This document shows, piece by piece, positions 6,145 to 8,857 of a DNA stretch of 8,857 nucleotides (its first letter is position 1; every line of letters starts with the position of its first letter). Position numbers and translations under genes: made by a program. The notes beneath the pieces were generated by a model. The model had not been told where the DNA came from and did not search any database. It worked only from the letters and a program-made list of their open reading frames with translations. The stretch covers positions 1 through 8,857 of the forward strand of contig DVJU01000002.1 in the NCBI GenBank assembly GCA_018716545.1, in the 5' to 3' direction. Origin of the DNA: Scatomorpha pullicola (GTDB taxonomy: Bacteria; Bacillota; Clostridia; Oscillospirales; Oscillospiraceae).

Positions 6145-6981
6145 CGCGCGCTCCGCCCTGCGCTCTGCTATGTAGTGGTTTATGTACCCGCCCAGCAGCA
6201 GGAAGTAGAAGCAGTAGTAGAGCCATATCATGGCCACGATGACCGTGCCTATGACGCCGTAAGCGCCGAAGCGGTTGCTGACGGAGACGTAGACCGAGAA
6301 GATCACCGAAAACACCGACCAGCTCACGGCGCAGAAGATAGCGCCCGGCCACTGTGCCTTGTACCTCAGCCTGCGCGCCGGCATGCGCCAGTAGGTGAAC
6401 GAGAACACCAGCGCCAGGACGGCTATCACGACCACGTATCGCAGGTATCGCACTGTGCCGAACAGCTTGTCCAGCGTGCCGCCGTGCGGGAGGGTGTCAT
6501 AGAGCAGCTGCAAGATCTCGCCGCCGTAGACCATGACGAAAAAGCTCAAAAGCAGCACGAGCACGAGCACCACCATGTAGAAGCAGGCGCGGAGGCTGAA
6601 CACAAAGAAGTCCTCGTGCCTCTCGGCGTCGTACATGCTGTCCATGCCCCGCATGAGCGCCTTCATACTCGCCGCAGCCGACCAGATGGTCAGGAGTATG
6701 GAGACGGTCAGCGCCACGCGGCCGCCGGAGTAGATGCTGGATATTATACTGCTTATAATCTCGTAGAGCGAGTCGGGGACGTAGTCGCTGATGGCCTCGA
6801 GGATCATCTCCTGGGTCAGCGGCGTGTACTGGATAATGCTCACAAGCAGCATTATCATGGGTATGAGCGACATGAAAAGGTAGTAGGCGCACGCCGCCGA
6901 GTAGGTCGTGATGCGCCTGCGTCCCATTCCCTTGGAGAAATCGTCCACAGCGTCGTATATGTCCCGGAGCGTACCCTTCAA
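6142..6981 (-). CDS. YihY/BrkB-family membrane protein
   Basis: This 279-residue polytopic membrane protein of the YihY/virulence-factor-BrkB family has about six transmembrane helices and no proven function. Family hallmarks are the AYYLFMSLIPMIMLL segment near the N-terminus (about 32-46), the LLTIWSAAASMKALMRGMDSMY region, and the C-terminal FGAYGVIGTVIVAMIWLYYCFYFLLLG stretch followed by YINHYI. I chose a TTG start at 6981 because a perfect GGAGGT (minus strand, 6994-6989) lies seven bases upstream. The in-frame ATG at 7053 would put this site inside the coding region and add a Cys-rich, non-family N-terminus. It is the first gene of a four-gene minus-strand unit with the ABC-F, YdcF and phosphatase genes. 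The downstream gap is only 44 bases and contains no terminator. Confidence 0.85.
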   Translation of the reverse strand: MKGTLRDIYDAVDDFSKGMGRRRITTYSAACAYYLFMSLIPMIMLLVSIIQYTPLTQEMILEAISDYVPDSLYEIISSIISSIYSGGRVALTVSILLTIWSAAASMKALMRGMDSMYDAERHEDFFVFSLRACFYMVVLVLVLLLSFFVMVYGGEILQLLYDTLPHGGTLDKLFGTVRYLRYVVVIAVLALVFSFTYWRMPARRLRYKAQWPGAIFCAVSWSVFSVIFSVYVSVSNRFGAYGVIGTVIVAMIWLYYCFYFLLLGGYINHYIAERRAERA

Positions 6982-7131
6982 GCCTCTCACCTCCAATACC
7001 CGGAAGATTATTTTCTCACATATACAGCGAAAAATCAAGCGACATGCGCGCATATCTGAGGGATATGCGACGCTGCCGCCTGTTTTCCGCCCTTGCGTTA
7101 CACCGCGGCCGCCGGCTGCGGACGGCGGGCT
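6982..7131 (-). promoter_or_regulatory. Upstream region of the minus-strand operon with an 8-bp dyad
   Basis: The 150 bases between the RNHCP gene and the yihY-like gene should hold the operon's promoter, but I find no pair of boxes with acceptable spacing. TTGATT is present but has no -10 at 16-18 bases. At 7049-7069 a perfect dyad, CGCATATC-TGAGG-GATATGCG, lies about 70 bases ahead of the TTG start. It could be an operator or a small hairpin. No good T-tract terminator for the RNHCP gene is visible, so some read-through into the operon is possible. Confidence 0.4.
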
Positions 7132-7539
7132 CTAAAGCAGCTTCTCGGACAGCTCCGCCATCCGCTCTATCGGGAACGGCGGCCTGCCCAGCGGACGCAC
7201 GGCTATGCTCATCAGCACGACGGGGTTGTCGTCCGCCGCGACGCGGTTGGAGTCCAGCTTGCCGCAGCGGCGGCAGCGGTGGATTATAGCCCACTCGCCG
7301 TTTTTGCGCACCCAGACCGCCACCGGCTCCATGAGCGAGCCGCAGTCGCTCTCGCGGTCGCCCGGCTCGACGTCCAGGTGCAGGCTGCAAAGGCAGTTTG
7401 GGCAGTGGTTGCGGTGCGCGCTGCCCGCGCCGTCGGACACCACTAGCCAGCCGCAGTTGCGGCAGGTGAAGCTGTCGGTGCAGGGATGGGTCTTGTAATA
7501 GCCCTTTTCGTATCTCATCTTCTTATTTTCACGGTTCAT
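7132..7539 (-). CDS. RNHCP-domain zinc-binding protein
   Basis: This 135-residue protein belongs to the RNHCP family, named after the motif RNHCP (43-47 here) and of unknown molecular function. Likely zinc ligands form pairs: CRNC (26-29), CPNC (46-49) and CRRC (89-92), with C20, C51 and C66 as extra cysteines. The region from about residue 22 to 105 carries the domain, including SLHLD (52-56) right after the family motif. The start at 7539 is preceded by AGGAGG (minus strand, 7556-7551) at a longish 11-base distance. The ATG at 7518 is an alternative but has no good ribosome binding site. The open frame upstream to 7764 is not used, because it reads through two terminator hairpins with no family match. 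The gene has a leader of about 260 bases with an upstream ORF and two terminators, so conditional expression is likely. Confidence 0.85.
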   Translation of the reverse strand: MNRENKKMRYEKGYYKTHPCTDSFTCRNCGWLVVSDGAGSAHRNHCPNCLCSLHLDVEPGDRESDCGSLMEPVAVWVRKNGEWAIIHRCRRCGKLDSNRVAADDNPVVLMSIAVRPLGRPPFPIERMAELSEKLL

Positions 7540-7590
7540 ATTGAGGCCGTCCTCCTGTATAGATTCTTGTAAATCCAGCACAGGGCAAAG

Positions 7591-7616
7591 AAAAACGACC
7601 CTCGCGAAAGGGCCGT
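7591..7616 (-). terminator. Intrinsic terminator 2 in the RNHCP leader
   Basis: On the minus strand, bases 7616-7609 (ACGGCCCT) pair with 7602-7595 (AGGGTCGT, including one G-U pair) around a six-base TTCGCG loop. A run of five T follows directly (7595-7591). It lies about 50 bases before the RNHCP start codon, so the gene can only be transcribed if polymerase passes it or starts after it. Confidence 0.7.
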
Positions 7617-7645
7617 TCACCGCGAAAATATGTCTTTGCGTGCGC

Positions 7646-7672
7646 AAAAAACCTCTCCGGCTCCGCCGGAGA
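7646..7672 (-). terminator. Intrinsic terminator 1 in the RNHCP leader
   Basis: On the minus strand, TCTCCGGC (7672-7665) pairs perfectly with GCCGGAGA (7661-7654) around a GGA loop. After GG, six T follow (7651-7646). This is a textbook intrinsic terminator about 110 bases upstream of the RNHCP gene and downstream of the MSHYRI short ORF. Its T-tract can also pair with a nearby CGCAAA (TTTGCG-CA-CGCAAA, 7648-7635), which could modulate it. Confidence 0.8.
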
Positions 7673-7760
7673 AGCGCGCATATGGGGATGAGGTTTGCCC
7701 AGACCGCAAAAACAAAGCACGGCGAAAAGACCCGTCCGCGGACGAATCTTGCTTGCCCTG

Positions 7761-7781
7761 TCATATGCGGTAGTGCGACAT
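7761..7781 (-). CDS. Putative leader peptide MSHYRI
   Basis: A six-codon ORF (Met-Ser-His-Tyr-Arg-Ile, stop TGA) begins about 20 bases after the predicted transcription start. It is preceded by GAGGTGA, a seven-base match to the Shine-Dalgarno consensus, at about eight bases from the leading GAGG to the ATG. The ribosome binding site is stronger placed than that of the RNHCP gene itself. The ORF is followed by two intrinsic terminators and then the RNHCP gene, the arrangement of translation-dependent attenuators. The peptide resembles no leader I know, and expression is unproven. Confidence 0.55.
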   Translation of the reverse strand: MSHYRI

Positions 7782-7807
7782 CAACTTCACCTCTTGCTTT
7801 CCGCGTA

Positions 7808-7836
7808 AATATAACACGTCCCGCGCGGGCTGTAAA
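7808..7836 (-). promoter_or_regulatory. Near-consensus sigma-A promoter for the RNHCP leader
   Basis: On the minus strand, TTTACA (7836-7831, 5 of 6) and TATATT (7813-7808, 5 of 6) are separated by exactly 17 bases. Transcription should begin near 7801. The -35 box lies in the loop of the hairpin that follows the lectin-domain gene, and the spacer forms that hairpin's 3' arm. Confidence 0.75.
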
Positions 7837-7850
7837 GCCCGGCGGGACGT
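7816..7850 (-). terminator. Hairpin after the lectin-domain gene, overlapping a promoter
   Basis: Bases 7816-7824 pair with 7842-7850. After a bulged G (7825) a further six pairs form, 7826-7831 with 7836-7841, closed by a GTAA loop (plus strand). The stem is 15 bp and GC-rich, beginning 17 bases after the stop codon of the upstream gene. On the minus strand it is followed by GTTATATTT rather than a clean T-run, so termination may be partial. An 11-base palindrome, TTGTA-A-TACAA (7851-7861), lies between the stop codon and the hairpin. Confidence 0.6.
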
Positions 7851-7867
7851 TTGTAATACAACTGAAA

Positions 7868-8857
7868 TCAATCGTACTCGCACACGAAGCCTATGTTGCC
7901 GGAGTAAATGGCGGGATAGAGCGCCGCGGGGTTGTTGCGCGAGTCGTTGTAGACCCAGCCCGCGTCCGTGTGCCAGAGCAGCACGAAGTTCTCGGCCGTG
8001 CCGTCGGTGTCGCGCACCGAGGGCTCGCCCTCCGCCCAGCGGAAGTAGCCCTGCGCGCTCGGGTCGACCCACTGGAGGTTGCCGTTGACGCGGAACAGGC
8101 CTATCCAGACGAAGTCCAGCCCCTGCTGCTCAGCCTGGGCGGTTATCGCGTCCAGCTCCGCCTCGCTGTCCACTATGGCCAGGTGCCCGCCCATCTCGCG
8201 GGCGCGCTGCTCGGCGTCCGTCCAGCTTATGTCGCCGCGCACGACCTCGTATGTGGAGCTGAGCTCCGGCGTCGGGCTGGGCGTAGGCTCGGCGGTCGGC
8301 GTCGGGGTCGGGGCGAGCGTCGGCTCCGGCGTAGCGGTGGGCTGCGCGGAGGGCGCCGCCGTCGCGGTGGGCGTGGGTATTGTCACAGGCTCGGCCGGGT
8401 GCAGCCACGGCAATATAAAGTTCAGCGCCACGGCGGCCGCCATCACGGCCGCGCAGATGCCCAGCACCAGCCACAGCACGGTCTTGGGTTTCGGCTCCTC
8501 GCCGTCTCCGCCGTCATCGCCGTCATCTCCGCCGTACGGCGGTTCATGCTCCGGCGGTTCCGGCGGCGCGGGGGGCGCCGGTTCCGGCGCGGGAGCGGGA
8601 GGCAATACGGGATCCGGCGCGGGAGCCGGTTCGGGTTCGGGCTGCGGCTCGCTCGCAGGTTCGGGCTGCGGCTCCGGTTCAGGCTCGCTCACCGGCGGAG
8701 CAGGCTCCGGGTCGGGGACGGCGGCTATCTCCTCGGCGCTGTAGCTTGCGAGGATGCCGGCCATGGTGCGCTCCACCTCGCTCAGCTCGCTCTCGCTCTT
8801 GCCGAACATCGCCATCGCGGCCGCGTCGCCCTCGCCTACGCAGGGTTCGAGCGCCAT
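7868..8857 (-). CDS. Single-pass membrane protein with C-type-lectin-like domain
   Basis: This frame of at least 329 residues begins with an ATG exactly at the window edge, so the true N-terminus may lie outside; no ribosome binding site can be seen. Order of parts: a short helical N-terminal region (1-45), a Pro/Glu/Ala-rich low-complexity segment (47-106), an Asp/Gly stretch (109-121), one transmembrane helix (about 126-150), a Pro/Thr-rich linker (159-199), and a C-type-lectin-like domain (203-329). The lectin domain shows WTDAEQRAREMGGHLAIVDS (212-231), WIGL (251-254), WAEGEPS (274-280), ENFVLLW (289-295), YND (303-305) and FVCE (324-327). With no signal peptide and the helix in the middle, the Pro/Glu part is probably cytoplasmic and the lectin part extracellular. 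The usual disulfide cysteine before MGGHLA is Ala219, leaving Cys326 unpaired, and the EPN and WND sugar-site motifs read EPS and YND. Ligand binding is therefore uncertain. Confidence 0.8.
   Translation of the reverse strand: MALEPCVGEGDAAAMAMFGKSESELSEVERTMAGILASYSAEEIAAVPDPEPAPPVSEPEPEPQPEPASEPQPEPEPAPAPDPVLPPAPAPEPAPPAPPEPPEHEPPYGGDDGDDGGDGEEPKPKTVLWLVLGICAAVMAAAVALNFILPWLHPAEPVTIPTPTATAAPSAQPTATPEPTLAPTPTPTAEPTPSPTPELSSTYEVVRGDISWTDAEQRAREMGGHLAIVDSEAELDAITAQAEQQGLDFVWIGLFRVNGNLQWVDPSAQGYFRWAEGEPSVRDTDGTAENFVLLWHTDAGWVYNDSRNNPAALYPAIYSGNIGFVCEYD

Larger units (their letters stand above)
7540..7801 (-). promoter_or_regulatory. Long leader of the RNHCP gene, candidate attenuator
   Basis: From the predicted transcription start near 7801 to the RNHCP start codon, the leader contains in order a strong ribosome binding site, a six-codon ORF, about 90 bases of unassigned sequence, terminator 1 (7672-7646), terminator 2 (7616-7591) and the RNHCP ribosome binding site. 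The 3' end of the short ORF can form two long-range pairings: CGCATATG with 7684-7677, and ACAGGGCAA (minus strand, 7761-7753) with 7588-7580. These cross each other, so they are mutually exclusive or form a pseudoknot. No known riboswitch consensus was recognised. A short RNA ending at terminator 1 is an alternative reading. Confidence 0.6.

Noticed and set aside
6982..7053. ATG start at 7053 for the YihY-family protein
   Set aside because: It has no clear ribosome binding site and would bury a perfect GGAGGT inside the gene. The TTG at 6981 fits the family's usual N-terminus.
7673..7761. Known riboswitch, such as a cyclic-di-GMP-I type, because of the AGGGCAA string
   Set aside because: Only a short string is shared. 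The remaining conserved segments, such as GACGCAAAGC, and the stem layout are absent.
7540..7764. N-terminal extension of the RNHCP protein to 7764
   Set aside because: It reads through two intrinsic terminators, lacks a ribosome binding site at 7764 and shows no domain similarity. The AGGAGG at 7551-7556 supports the shorter start.
8079..8744. 221-residue plus-strand frame rich in Gly and Ser
   Set aside because: It is the mirror of the Pro/Glu/Thr-rich repeats of the lectin-domain gene; the repetitive composition comes from the complementary codons.

Overview
The window is GC-rich DNA from a low-complexity-rich, probably gut-associated Firmicute; a high-GC Clostridia lineage (Oscillospirales or Christensenellales type) fits best. 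The grounds are AGGAGG-type ribosome binding sites, sigma-A-like promoters, a YitT protein, an RNHCP zinc protein, a YihY protein, an ABC-F ATPase and heavy use of the AUA isoleucine codon despite high GC. The taxonomic placement is inference. No phage, CRISPR, rRNA, tRNA or insertion-sequence gene is visible.

Layout. Bases 1-404 hold no convincing gene, only small hairpins and a short direct repeat. A good promoter (409-437) then starts a plus-strand gene for a YitT-family membrane protein (468-1340), followed by a divergent acetate-kinase-family protein (1407-2573). From 2574 to 2932, between convergent transcription units, lies a dense chain of perfect hairpins bounded by two near-identical copies of a 33-bp palindrome-containing repeat. 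On the minus strand follows a tight four-gene unit, read right to left: yihY-like membrane protein (6981-6142), ABC-F ATPase (6097-4223), YdcF/DUF218 membrane protein (4233-3502) and a HAD-IB phosphatase (3505-2933). The last three overlap by a few bases, which suggests translational coupling, and the unit ends at the right-hand palindrome.

Further right, also on the minus strand, is a small RNHCP-domain zinc protein (7539-7132). It is preceded by an unusually long leader of about 260 nt. The leader holds a near-consensus promoter, a six-codon upstream ORF (MSHYRI) with a strong Shine-Dalgarno sequence, and two successive intrinsic terminators before the gene. This looks like a leader-peptide attenuator and is the most interesting candidate for an undescribed regulatory system here. 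The promoter is embedded in the terminator hairpin of the upstream gene, which encodes a single-pass membrane protein with Pro-rich linkers and an extracellular C-type-lectin-like domain (8857-7868, reaching the window edge).

The genes do not form one obvious pathway. The four-gene minus-strand unit mixes translation (ABC-F) and cell-envelope (YihY, YdcF) functions with a small-molecule phosphatase. The kinase has the family fold signatures but altered active-site residues.
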